A stretch of 64,000 bases of DNA from Streptomyces flavotricini (GTDB taxonomy: Bacteria; Actinomycetota; Actinomycetes; Streptomycetales; Streptomycetaceae), in contig NZ_JAINUL010000001.1 in assembly GCF_020639365.1 (NCBI RefSeq), forward strand, positions 5,749,215 through 5,813,214. The letters are read 5' to 3'. Below, piece by piece: positions 8,746 to 16,406 of this stretch (its first letter is position 1; every line of letters begins with the position of its first letter). A program made the translations under genes and the position numbers. The notes beneath the pieces were generated by a model, which did no database searches, was not told the origin of the DNA, and saw only the letters and a program-made list of their open reading frames with translations.

Positions 8746-8747
8746 TG

Positions 8748-8785
8748 CCGCTGCCCCCGCAGATGTGAACCTGCGGGGGCAGCGG
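8748..8785 (-). terminator. Hairpin terminator of the mscS gene
   Basis: A perfect 15-bp stem (CCGCTGCCCCCGCAG and its complement) with an eight-base loop lies 36 bases past the mscS stop. It ends immediately before the ROK promoter and isolates the two same-strand genes. Confidence 0.8.
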
Positions 8786-8821
8786 AGTGGTGCGGGAGCG
8801 TCCGAGGGGAAGCAGAGGCGG

Positions 8822-9907
8822 TTACTTGGTGATCCGGGGGGCGCCGGCGGCCGGCGGCGGGATCGGGGCGGTGGCCAGCGACTGGGGGGAGGCCGGGTTC
8901 GCGAGCGCCGACGGCGCGGCGACGGCGGCCGAGGGGTCGGCCGCCTCCTCCTCGTCCTCCGCGGCCGGCAGACCGCCGATGATCCGGATACCGGCCTCGT
9001 CGAAGGCCTCCTTGATCCGCCAGCGCAGCTCGCGCTCCACGGCGAACTGCTGGCCCGGCATCGTCTTCGCCGAGACCTTCACCGTCATCGAGGCCAGCAG
9101 CACCTCGTCCAGGCCCAGCACCTCCACCGGACCCCACAGGCGCTCGTCCCACGGGGACTCCTTGGCCAGGCCGTCGGCGACGTTCTTGATCACCTCGCGG
9201 ATGCGGCCGAGGTTCTCCGAGGGCTTGACGTGGACGTCCACGCCCGCCGTCGCCCAGCCCTGGCTGAGGTTGCCGATCCGCTTGATCTCGCCGTTGCGGA
9301 CGTACCAGATCTCGCCGCCGTCACCGCGCAGCTTGGTGACGCGCAGGCCGACCTCGACGACCTCGCCGGAGGCCACCCCCGCGTCGATCTTGTCGCCGAC
9401 GCCGTACTGGTCCTCAAGGATCATGAACACGCCGGACAGGAAGTCCGTCACCAGGTTCCGCGCGCCGAAACCGATCGCCACACCGGCCACACCGGCGCTC
9501 GCGAGCAGCGGGCCCAGGTTGATGCCCAGCGCGCCGAGCACCATCAGCCCGGCCGTGCCGAGGATCAGGAACGAGGCCACCGAACGCAGGACCGAGCCGA
9601 TCGCCTCGGAGCGCTGCCGCCGGCGCTCGGCGTTGACGAGCAACCCGCCGAGCGCCATGCCCTCGACGGCCTCGGCGCCCCGGTTCATCCGCACTATGAG
9701 CTTGGTCAGCGACTTGCGGACCAGCGAGCGGAGCGCGGCCGCGATCACCAGGATCAGCAGGATCTTCAGGCCGAGGTACAGCCATCCGGCCCAGTTCTCC
9801 TCGATGAAACTGGCGGCGTTCGTGACGCTCTCGTGGGCCTCCTTGACCGAAGCGGCCGGGTCCGGGGTGTCGGCTGCCAGGGGCAGCAGGGCGGCAGGCC
9901 AGGGCAC
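8822..9907 (-). CDS. MscS family mechanosensitive ion channel
   Basis: The 361-residue protein starts at GTG 9907, eight bases after GGAGG. Three membrane helices (about 33-52, 100-120 and the pore helix) are followed by the MscS signature region, seen as GPLLASAGVAGVAIGFGARN then LVTDFLSGVFMILEDQYGVGD, and by the beta domain (GGEIWYVRNGEIKRIGN). The C-terminus is a low-complexity Ala/Pro tail of about 50 residues. It should act as a tension-gated channel in the cell membrane for osmotic downshock. The frame extends further upstream but without a plausible start. Confidence 0.93.
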   Translation of the reverse strand: MPWPAALLPLAADTPDPAASVKEAHESVTNAASFIEENWAGWLYLGLKILLILVIAAALRSLVRKSLTKLIVRMNRGAEAVEGMALGGLLVNAERRRQRSEAIGSVLRSVASFLILGTAGLMVLGALGINLGPLLASAGVAGVAIGFGARNLVTDFLSGVFMILEDQYGVGDKIDAGVASGEVVEVGLRVTKLRGDGGEIWYVRNGEIKRIGNLSQGWATAGVDVHVKPSENLGRIREVIKNVADGLAKESPWDERLWGPVEVLGLDEVLLASMTVKVSAKTMPGQQFAVERELRWRIKEAFDEAGIRIIGGLPAAEDEEEAADPSAAVAAPSALANPASPQSLATAPIPPPAAGAPRITK

Positions 9908-10169
9908 GACGGGAACCTCCAGGTATAGCGGTCCGCCCGCGGAAAGGGGTGTGCGGGGCAGGCCATCCACACTAACGGGGCATTCGGGTGACCCCGTTGC
10001 CGTGTTCGAGGGAGAGACCGGGCTCACCTGGGGATGAACCGGGTGTGGTTGAAAACACCTCGGACCCGTTACGGGCGCGTGGTGGCGCTTCGACCAGCCG
10101 TAAGGGGAGACTGGAGAGCAGATCGTCCCGGCGCGAGCCACGCGCCGCCGACGTACAAGGAGGCAGTCC
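9908..10169. other. Divergent intergenic region mscS / HNH nuclease gene
   Basis: The 262 bases should hold promoters for both divergent genes. An AAGGAGG ribosome-binding site for the HNH gene is at about 10157-10163. I could not assign promoter hexamers with confidence. Confidence 0.4.
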
Positions 10170-10706
10170 GTGCCGCACGTCCTGGTCCTCAATGCGTCGT
10201 ACGAGCCGCTCGGCGTCGTACCGCTCCGCCGCGCGCTCGTCCTCGTCCTGGAGAACAAAGCCGTCTCCCTGGAAGAATCCGGCGCCTTTCTGCACAGCGC
10301 GACGAAAGCCGTCCCCGCGCCCAGCGTGGTCCGGCTCAAGCGCTTCGTGCGGGTCCCCTACCGGGGGCCCGTTCCACTCACCCGCCGCGCACTGTTCGCC
10401 CGCGACGGAGGGCGCTGCATGTACTGCGGCGGGGTCGCGACCAGTGTCGACCACGTGATCCCGCGCAGCCGGGGCGGGCAGCACGTGTGGGACAACGTGG
10501 TCGCCGCGTGCCGGCGGTGCAACCACGTCAAGGCGGACCGGCACCTGCTGGAGCTGGGCTGGCGCCTGCGTCACCAGCCGGCTCCGCCGTCGGGTCTGGC
10601 CTGGCGCATCATCGGCACGGGCCACCGCGACCCGCGCTGGATGCCGTACCTGGAGCCGTACGGTGCGGAGGCGGCCCTGGACCGCATCGGCGCGGCGGCG
10701 TCTTAG
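10170..10706 (+). CDS. HNH endonuclease family protein
   Basis: The 178-residue protein starts at GTG 10170, six bases after a full AAGGAGG. The N-terminal VLVLNASYEPLGVVPLRRAL is typical of a widespread actinobacterial HNH family. The nuclease core shows CMYCGGVATSVDHVIPRSRG (about 90-110) and then CRRCNHVKADR, so the two CxxC zinc-binding pairs flank the catalytic DHV. These proteins are conserved housekeeping-type HNH enzymes of uncertain role; a link to DNA repair or a restriction function is not shown by its neighbours. Confidence 0.92.
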   Translation: MPHVLVLNASYEPLGVVPLRRALVLVLENKAVSLEESGAFLHSATKAVPAPSVVRLKRFVRVPYRGPVPLTRRALFARDGGRCMYCGGVATSVDHVIPRSRGGQHVWDNVVAACRRCNHVKADRHLLELGWRLRHQPAPPSGLAWRIIGTGHRDPRWMPYLEPYGAEAALDRIGAAAS

Positions 10707-10707
10707 G

Positions 10708-10749
10708 GGGCGGGGACCCCGGGCCCGGGCCCGCCCCGGGGCCCCGCCC
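10708..10749 (+). terminator. GC-rich hairpin after the HNH gene
   Basis: GGGCGGGG-A-CCCCGG pairs with CCGGGGCCCCGCCC across a 13-base loop, with one bulged A, starting two bases past the stop codon. It is a plausible intrinsic terminator without a T-run, which is usual in Streptomyces. Confidence 0.65.
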
Positions 10750-11204
10750 GTCCGCCCGTCCGTTCCGCCCCGGTCCAGGGACCCGGGGCCGCCCTCTGAC
10801 GCCCCGGGGCCCCGCGGCGGGTCGAGCTCCCGGGGGGTCGCAGTACGGACGCCTGGACCCGGTTCCCGGCCCGGGAGCCGCCGGGCCCCGACGCGGGTCC
10901 CGGGTCCTGACCCGGCCGCCGCTGCGCGGACCGCGGTCCCCGGCCGCCGGGTCATGGCCTGAGCCCCGGCATCGTGGGCTGCCCTCCCGTCCTACCGCCC
11001 CGCCCTTCGCCCGTTCCCCGGACCCCGCGCCCCGAACGCCGCGGGCGGTTCGAGGCGCGGCGTCCTGAGGCGTCCGTGGGGGTTCTGACCTGGATACGCC
11101 AGGAATGCGGCGCTGCCCACGGGGTATGGCTGCGATGTTCCCGTGCGGTGTTCCATGGTCCCTGACCCACCCTCACACCCCGTACGGACAAAGGAGCAAC
11201 GCCC
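10750..11204. other. 455-bp gene-free region before the repeat peptide
   Basis: Very GC-rich with several GGGCCC/CCCGGG runs. I see no convincing gene: the short open frames here lack ribosome-binding sites and have random-looking composition. The promoter for the small repeat-peptide gene and malQ must lie in its right part; AAAGGAG at 11190-11196 is the ribosome-binding site. Confidence 0.5.
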
Positions 11205-11411
11205 GTGAACACCGCACCCGGTACCCGTCACACCCCCCTGCTCGCCCACCTGCCCGCGCAGGCCGGGCCCGCCGAGGGGCCCCTCACCAGCGAGCCCCCG
11301 CTCGCCGGTTCCGCGCACGCGCCGCTGACCAGCGAGCCCCCGCTCGCCGACGAGGCCCCGCTGACGAGCGAACCGACCACGCCCGCCGCGGCCGCTGCCG
11401 CAGGCGACTAG
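11205..11411 (+). CDS. Small repeat peptide with three LTSEPPLA-type units, function unknown
   Basis: A 68-residue frame starts at GTG 11205, eight bases after a strong AAAGGAG, and stops 22 bases before malQ. I do not recognise a family. The sequence contains three related units, GPLTSEPPLAG, APLTSEPPLAD and APLTSEPTTPA, spaced 42 and 36 bp apart, and ends in an Ala run. There is no signal peptide, membrane segment or Cys. It could be an intrinsically disordered protein, a translated leader of malQ, or a multi-core peptide precursor, though no maturation enzyme lies nearby. The strong ribosome-binding site supports translation. Confidence 0.65.
   Translation: MNTAPGTRHTPLLAHLPAQAGPAEGPLTSEPPLAGSAHAPLTSEPPLADEAPLTSEPTTPAAAAAAGD
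11280..11378 (+). repeat. Three imperfect coding repeats (about 27 bp each)
   Basis: Copies begin at 11280, 11322 and 11358 and encode PLTSEPPLA, PLTSEPPLA and PLTSEPTTP. The first two are nearly identical at DNA level; the third diverges after GAGCGAAC. Confidence 0.85.
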
Positions 11412-11433
11412 ACACAGGGACACAGGTATTCAC

Positions 11434-13416
11434 ATGGACGACCTCGCCCGGCTCGCGGCCCTGCACGGCGTCGCCACCACCTACCAGCCCGCCGAGGACG
11501 TCACCGTCCGGGTCCCGGAGGCCACCGTCGTCGCCGTGCTGCGGCAGCTGGGCGTCGACTGCGACACCCCGGAAGCCGTACGGGGGCACCTGGCCGCGGC
11601 CGAGCGCGAGGCCGCCCACCGGCTGCTGCCGCCCGTGCTGGTGTGGTGGGCCGGGTCGGAGCCGCCCCGGGAGCTGGCCGCGCTCCCTCCCGGAACGCGG
11701 CTCCGCCTGGAGGGCGACGAGGCCGGGGGCTGGGAGCCCGGCGGGCGGGGGGCGCCGCCCCTCGGGGTGCACCGGGTGGGCGTCGAGACCCCCGACGGGC
11801 GCATCGGGGACGCCACGCTGATCGTGGCCCCGGAACGGGCACCCGGTGGGGACGGGCGGGTGCACGGGGTGCTCGTACAGCTGTACTCCCTGCTCTCCGA
11901 GCAGTCCTGGGGCATGGGGGACCTCGGTGATCTCGCCGCGCTCGCACGCTGGGCCGGGCGGACCCACGGGGTCGGGTTCATCCAGGTCAACCCGTTGCAC
12001 GCCGCCGTGCCCGGGGCGCCGACCGACCCCTCCCCGTACCGGCCCTCCTCGCGCCGTTTCCCCGACCCTGTGCACCTGCGGATCGAGGACGTCCCCGAGT
12101 TCGCCGGCTGTCCGGACCGCGAGGCCCTCGCCGAACTCGCGGAGCAGGGGGCCGAGCTGCGGCGCGAGGTGCTAGACAAGGGGGCGCTGATCGACCGCGA
12201 CGCGGTGTGGGAGCTGAAGCGCCGGGCACTGGAGCTGCTGTACGCCGTCCCCCGGACCCGCGCACGCGAGGCCGGGTACCGCCGGTTCCGCGCCGAGCAG
12301 GGCGAAGCCCTCGACCGGCACGCCGACTGGTGCGCCAGGGACGGCCGGCCGGCCGACTTCCACCGCTGGCTGGTCTGGCTGACCGACGCCCAGCTCGGCG
12401 CCGCCCAGCAGGCCGCCCGCGAGGCCGGGATGGCGGTCGGCATCGTGCACGACCTCGCCGTCGGAGTGCACCCCCAGGGCTCGGACACCCTCGGCCCGCC
12501 CCTCTACGCGAAGGACGTCTGCGTCGGCGCCCCGCCGGACGCCTTCAACGCGCGCGGCCAGGACTGGGGCCTGCCGCCGTGGCGGCCCGACCGGCTGGCG
12601 GCCACCGGCTACGCGCCCTTCCGGGCCCTGCTGCGCGGGGTGTTCCGCTACGCGGGCGCCCTGCGCATCGACCACGTCATGGGCCTGTTCCGGCTCTGGT
12701 GGATCCCGGAGGGCGCCCCGCCCGCCGACGGCACGTACGTCGCGTACGACGGCGAGGCGATGCTCGCGGTCCTGGTGCTGGAGGCCCACCTGGCCGGGGC
12801 CCCGGTCATCGGCGAGGACCTCGGGACGGTGGAGCCGCGCGTCCGCGCGGCGCTGGCCCGGCGCGGGGTGCTCGGCACTTCGGTCCTCTGGTTCGAACGC
12901 GACTGGGCGGGCGACGGGCAGCCGCTCGCCCCCGGTGCCTGGCGCGCCGACTGCCTGGCCACCGCCACCACCCACGACCTCCCGCCCACCGCCGCCAAGC
13001 TGGCCGGCGCCCATGTGGAACTGCGCGACCGGCTCGGCCTGCTGACCCGCCCGGTGGAGGAGGAGCGCGCCCGGGACGCCGCCGACACCGCCCAGTGGCT
13101 GGAGGTACTGGAGGGGCTCGGACTGGACGCCAAGGGCGAGGAGGCCGCCGTGCGGGCCCTGTACGGGTTCCTGCTGCGCACCCCCGCCCGGATGGTCGGC
13201 GTATGGCTGCCCGACGCGGTGGGGGACCGGCGGCCGCAGAACCTGCCCGGGACCTGGGACCAGTACCCCAATTGGCGGCTGCCGCTCGCGGACTCGGCGG
13301 GACGGCCGCTGACCCTGGAGGCACTGGCCGCCTCGCCCCGGGCGAACGCCCTGCTGAGCGCGGTGCGGGAGGGGGCGGGTGCCCGTACGGCACCCCCGGG
13401 CGCGCGCCGCGTTTAG
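11434..13416 (+). CDS. malQ: 4-alpha-glucanotransferase (amylomaltase), GH77
   Basis: The 660-residue enzyme transfers alpha-1,4-glucan segments between maltodextrins and acts in cytoplasmic glycogen/maltose metabolism. Catalytic residues are visible: nucleophile Asp about 413 in RIDHVMGLFRLWW, acid/base Glu about 461 in GEDLGTVEP, and transition-state Asp about 515 in TTHDLPPTAAKL. The N-terminal about 140 residues form the extra domain seen in actinobacterial and E. coli-type enzymes, which explains the length. The C-terminus holds NLPGTWDQYPNWRLPL. The small repeat-peptide gene lies 22 bases upstream and may be cotranscribed. Confidence 0.96.
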   Translation: MDDLARLAALHGVATTYQPAEDVTVRVPEATVVAVLRQLGVDCDTPEAVRGHLAAAEREAAHRLLPPVLVWWAGSEPPRELAALPPGTRLRLEGDEAGGWEPGGRGAPPLGVHRVGVETPDGRIGDATLIVAPERAPGGDGRVHGVLVQLYSLLSEQSWGMGDLGDLAALARWAGRTHGVGFIQVNPLHAAVPGAPTDPSPYRPSSRRFPDPVHLRIEDVPEFAGCPDREALAELAEQGAELRREVLDKGALIDRDAVWELKRRALELLYAVPRTRAREAGYRRFRAEQGEALDRHADWCARDGRPADFHRWLVWLTDAQLGAAQQAAREAGMAVGIVHDLAVGVHPQGSDTLGPPLYAKDVCVGAPPDAFNARGQDWGLPPWRPDRLAATGYAPFRALLRGVFRYAGALRIDHVMGLFRLWWIPEGAPPADGTYVAYDGEAMLAVLVLEAHLAGAPVIGEDLGTVEPRVRAALARRGVLGTSVLWFERDWAGDGQPLAPGAWRADCLATATTHDLPPTAAKLAGAHVELRDRLGLLTRPVEEERARDAADTAQWLEVLEGLGLDAKGEEAAVRALYGFLLRTPARMVGVWLPDAVGDRRPQNLPGTWDQYPNWRLPLADSAGRPLTLEALAASPRANALLSAVREGAGARTAPPGARRV

Positions 13417-13436
13417 GTGTTCGCTACGTTTGCACC

Positions 13437-13676
13437 GTGGACAAGAAGAACGCTCTGCGCGCCGGCGCCGTCACGGCCGGATCGACGCTGATGATGCTGC
13501 TGATGACGTCTCCCGCCCTCGCGGTCACCCGCGACGACGGCGACGACCCGGGCCCGGGTCTGAGCATCGCCCAGACCCTCGGCCTGTACGTGGCCACGCC
13601 GATCGTGCTGTTCCTGGTCATCGCCGGCCTGGTGATGGTCTTCGACAAGTCGGACAAGCCGCAGCCCACCAACTGA
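13437..13676 (+). CDS. Small exported/membrane protein, 79 aa, unknown function
   Basis: The GTG start at 13437 lies six bases after TACGTT (13425-13430), with no ribosome-binding site, so the message is probably leaderless. The protein has an N-terminal hydrophobic segment (AGAVTAGSTLMMLLMTSPALA, cleavable after ALA near residue 29), an acidic linker DDGDDPGPG, a second hydrophobic helix (LGLYVATPIVLFLVIAGLVMVF) and a charged tail. This suggests a single-pass protein after signal cleavage, or a two-pass one. Similar small proteins occur in Streptomyces, but I know no function. Confidence 0.75.
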   Translation: MDKKNALRAGAVTAGSTLMMLLMTSPALAVTRDDGDDPGPGLSIAQTLGLYVATPIVLFLVIAGLVMVFDKSDKPQPTN

Positions 13677-13722
13677 ACAGGCTGAACGGCTGACCCGACC
13701 GGGTCGGTCCCCACATGGCTTC

Positions 13723-13785
13723 CGGGGCGCCGGGGGTCCGCAGGCCGAAGCCTCCTCGGCTCCGGCGCGGACCCCCGGCGCCCCG
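13723..13785. terminator. Bidirectional terminator between the small membrane protein and MarR genes
   Basis: A perfect 19-bp stem (13723-13741 with 13767-13785) encloses a 25-base loop that itself can fold as GCCGA/TCGGC. It lies between two convergent genes, so it can serve both. Confidence 0.8.
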
Positions 13786-13815
13786 TCGTGCTTTCCCGGG
13801 CCTCCGGGGCCCGCG

Positions 13816-14340
13816 CTACAACCCGGCCATCAGCTTGCGGAGCAGGCCCGCCAGGAGGGCGGCCTCCTCCTCTCCGAGCCCCTTGAGCGCGGCGCGCTGC
13901 ACCTCCAGCCCGGCGGCGACGGCCTCGTCGATGAGGGCCAGCCCGCGGTCGGTGATCGTCACCTGGAGTCCGCGCCGGTCGTGCGGATCGGGCCTGCGGC
14001 CGAGCAGCCCGGCCTTCTCCAGCTTGTCCAGGCGCCCCGTCATACCGCCCGTCGTGAGCATGAGCGTGGCCGACAGCTGGCGCGGCGAGAGCGTGTACGG
14101 GGCGCCGGAGCGGCGCAGCGTCGCGACGACGTCGAACTCGCCGCGCGAGATCCCGTACGGGGCGTAGGCCCGCTCCACGGCGTCCCCCATGGCCCGGGCG
14201 ATCCGGTAGATGCGGCCGAAGACGGCCATGGGCGCGACGTCCAGGTCCGGTCGCACGGCGTGCCACTGGTCGATGATCGCGTCGACGGCGTCGGCGGGGA
14301 CAGCTCGGCTGTCGGCGGCGTCCTTGTGGGCCTCGGTCAT
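13816..14340 (-). CDS. MarR family transcriptional regulator
   Basis: The 174-residue protein has a MarR winged helix (residues about 65-145): ISRGEFDVVATLRRSG, the recognition region SATLMLTTGGMTGRLDKLEKAG, and the wing RRPDPHDRRGLQVTITDRG. The terminal helices for dimerisation are present. It is divergent from an EamA exporter gene, and a strong palindrome (14377-14421) lies between them, so it likely represses the exporter and itself until a ligand binds. No ribosome-binding site precedes ATG 14340; GATACT seven bases upstream suggests a leaderless start. Confidence 0.93.
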   Translation of the reverse strand: MTEAHKDAADSRAVPADAVDAIIDQWHAVRPDLDVAPMAVFGRIYRIARAMGDAVERAYAPYGISRGEFDVVATLRRSGAPYTLSPRQLSATLMLTTGGMTGRLDKLEKAGLLGRRPDPHDRRGLQVTITDRGLALIDEAVAAGLEVQRAALKGLGEEEAALLAGLLRKLMAGL

Positions 14341-14376
14341 GAACCGCAGTATCCGGCCTTCCTCCGATCGTTCGCA

Positions 14377-14421
14377 AGAAAGTAGCTTGCCAGAAAGTAG
14401 CTTAGAGGTAAGCTACTTTCT
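14377..14421. promoter_or_regulatory. MarR operator: palindrome plus an extra half-site
   Basis: AGAAAGTAGCTTA (14392-14404) and its perfect complement TAAGCTACTTTCT (14409-14421) form a 13-bp inverted repeat with a four-base spacer. AGAAAGTAGCTT is repeated once more at 14377-14388, 15 bp upstream. The array lies between the divergent MarR and EamA genes. Confidence 0.88.
14387..14414 (+). promoter_or_regulatory. Promoter of the EamA exporter gene
   Basis: TTGCCA (14387-14392) and TAAGCT (14409-14414) are separated by 16 bp and lie within the MarR operator, so bound repressor would block RNA polymerase. Confidence 0.5.
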
Positions 14422-14451
14422 TGTAAGCAGCCTACTGGGGGAGTCACTGCC

Positions 14452-15414
14452 GTGAAGCGTTTCGCCACCGTCGCCCTGACCGCTCTCGCCCCGATCTCCT
14501 GGGGCTCCACCTACGCCGTCGCCACCGAACTGCTCCCGCCCGACCGGCCCCTGTTCACCGGGGTGATGCGGGCCCTGCCCGCCGGGCTGCTGCTCACCGC
14601 GCTGGCCCGCAGGATCCCGAGCGGCGCGTGGTGGTGGAAGTCCGCCGTCCTCGGCACGCTCAACATCGGCGCCTTCTTCCCCCTGCTGTTCCTCTCCGCG
14701 TACCGGCTGCCCGGCGGGGTGGCGGCCGTCCTCGGCTCCGCCGGGCCGTTGTTCGTCGTCGGACTCGCCGCCCTGGTCCTCGGGGAGCGGGCGCGGCTGC
14801 GGACCGTACTCGCCGCCGTCGCGGGGGCGTTCGGCGTGAGCATGGTCGTCCTGACCGCCGAGGCCCGGCTGGACCTCGTAGGCGTCGTCGCCGGCGTGGT
14901 CTCCTCCGCCTCCATGGCCGCGGGCACGGTCATGACCAAGCGCTGGGGGCGCCCGGAGGGCGTCGGCCCACTGGCCCTGACCGGCTGGCAGCTCACCGCG
15001 GGCGGGCTGGTCATCATCCCCGTCGCGGCGCTGGTCGAGGGGGCGCCGCCCGCGCTCGACGGCAAGGCCCTGCTCGGCTACGGCTACATGATGCTGATCA
15101 ACACCGGTATCGCGTACTGGCTCTGGTTCCGCGGGATCGGCCGGCTCACCGCCACCTCGGTCACCCTGCTCGGCCCGCTCTCGCCGCTCACCGCGGCCGT
15201 CATCGGCTGGGCGGCGCTCGGCCAGGCCCTGTCGCCCGTACAGCTGCTGGGCATGGCGCTCGCCTTCGGGGCCACGGTCGCGGGCCAGCTGTTCGCCGCC
15301 GGGACGAAGTCCGAACCGTCCGAACCCTCCGAACCGGCCGGACCGTTCAGTTCTTCTGAAGAGAATGATCGAAACATTTCGATGGACCTGACGGATGGGC
15401 CGGTGCGACGGTAG
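14452..15414 (+). CDS. EamA/DMT family exporter under MarR control
   Basis: The 320-residue membrane protein begins at GTG 14452 after GGGGGAG. Ten hydrophobic helices form two EamA repeats (ALAPISWGSTYAVATELLP in the first, VVAGVVSSASMAAGTVMTKR at the second). A hydrophilic tail rich in SEP/SEE units follows. EamA proteins export metabolites such as amino acids or their analogues. The divergent MarR gene and shared operator suggest induction by a small toxic ligand or the substrate. Confidence 0.92.
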   Translation: MKRFATVALTALAPISWGSTYAVATELLPPDRPLFTGVMRALPAGLLLTALARRIPSGAWWWKSAVLGTLNIGAFFPLLFLSAYRLPGGVAAVLGSAGPLFVVGLAALVLGERARLRTVLAAVAGAFGVSMVVLTAEARLDLVGVVAGVVSSASMAAGTVMTKRWGRPEGVGPLALTGWQLTAGGLVIIPVAALVEGAPPALDGKALLGYGYMMLINTGIAYWLWFRGIGRLTATSVTLLGPLSPLTAAVIGWAALGQALSPVQLLGMALAFGATVAGQLFAAGTKSEPSEPSEPAGPFSSSEENDRNISMDLTDGPVRR

Positions 15415-15466
15415 AGCCACATCAGACGAGAGCAGATCAGACCAGCACCCCAGGGGGAGACACACC

Positions 15467-16396
15467 GTGGCCGTCATGGACAGGGTCCGTACCGTTGCGC
15501 AGCACACGCCGGACACCCGGACGAAGCAGGGGTCCGCCGGCCTCGGCCTCCTCCTCGCCCTGGTCGCGACGGTCGTCTGGTCCGGCAGCTTCGTCGCCAC
15601 CCGGGGGATGGCCGACGCCGTCCCGCCCGTCCAGGCCGTGTTCTGGCGCTGGATCATCGCCGCCCTCGCCGTCGCCCCCTTCGCGGCCCGCCAGGCCTGG
15701 CGGCAGCGGGAGCTGATCCGCCGCCACCTCGGGTTCACCGCCCTCGCCTCGCTGTTCGGCGTCGCCCTCTACAACACGCTCGTGCACCAGGCCGGCCTGA
15801 CCACCTCCGCCTCCAACATGGGCATGATCATGGCCGCCTCGCCGGTCGTCATGGCCGTGTACGCCCGCCTCGGCGGCGAACGGCTCGGCGTCCGGCGGAC
15901 CTTCGGGCTGCTGCTCGCCGCGTTCGGGGTGCTGCTGCTCGTCGGGGACGGCTCGCTGGGCTTCGACTTCGGCGCCGGCGACCTGTGGATGCTCGCCGCC
16001 GCCCTGTCCTTCGCCACGTACAGCGCGCTGCTCAAGCGCAAGCCCGCCGAGCTCGGCGGACCGGCCTTCCTGATCACCACCTTCGTGCTCGGCGCGCTGA
16101 TGCTGGCCCCCGCGTACGCCGTGTCCGTCACCGTCCAGGGCGGCTTCGAGGTCACCGCGGGCACCGGCGGCATGCTCCTGTACGTCGGCGTCATGTCCTC
16201 CGCGGTCGCCTTCTTCGCCTGGAACAAGGCCGTCTCGCTCATCGGCGCCGCCCGGGCCGGGGTCGTCTACTACCTCCAGCCGGTGTGCGTCGCGGGCCTC
16301 GGCCTCCTGCTCCTGGGCGAGCGGACGAGCCCGGCGGAGCTGCTCTGCATGGCCCTGATCCTCGGCGGCGTCGGCCTGGGGAGTGCCCGCCGGTAG
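15467..16396 (+). CDS. DMT (EamA) superfamily transporter
   Basis: The 309-residue, ten-helix protein has two EamA domains (LALVATVVWSGSFVATRGMA near 20-40 and LWMLAAALSFATYSALLKRK near 155). The start GTG 15467 is seven bases after GGGGGAGA; an ATG at 15476 is too far from it. It lies 52 bases after the first DMT gene and 10 bases before a LysR gene. It is not a close duplicate of its neighbour. Substrate unknown. Confidence 0.92.
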   Translation: MAVMDRVRTVAQHTPDTRTKQGSAGLGLLLALVATVVWSGSFVATRGMADAVPPVQAVFWRWIIAALAVAPFAARQAWRQRELIRRHLGFTALASLFGVALYNTLVHQAGLTTSASNMGMIMAASPVVMAVYARLGGERLGVRRTFGLLLAAFGVLLLVGDGSLGFDFGAGDLWMLAAALSFATYSALLKRKPAELGGPAFLITTFVLGALMLAPAYAVSVTVQGGFEVTAGTGGMLLYVGVMSSAVAFFAWNKAVSLIGAARAGVVYYLQPVCVAGLGLLLLGERTSPAELLCMALILGGVGLGSARR

Positions 16397-16406
16397 GTTC
16401 GGTCCC

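Noticed and set aside
10974-11165. A 63-codon frame in the 498-bp region after the HNH gene
   Set aside because: No ribosome-binding site, Pro/Arg-rich random composition, and no family resemblance.
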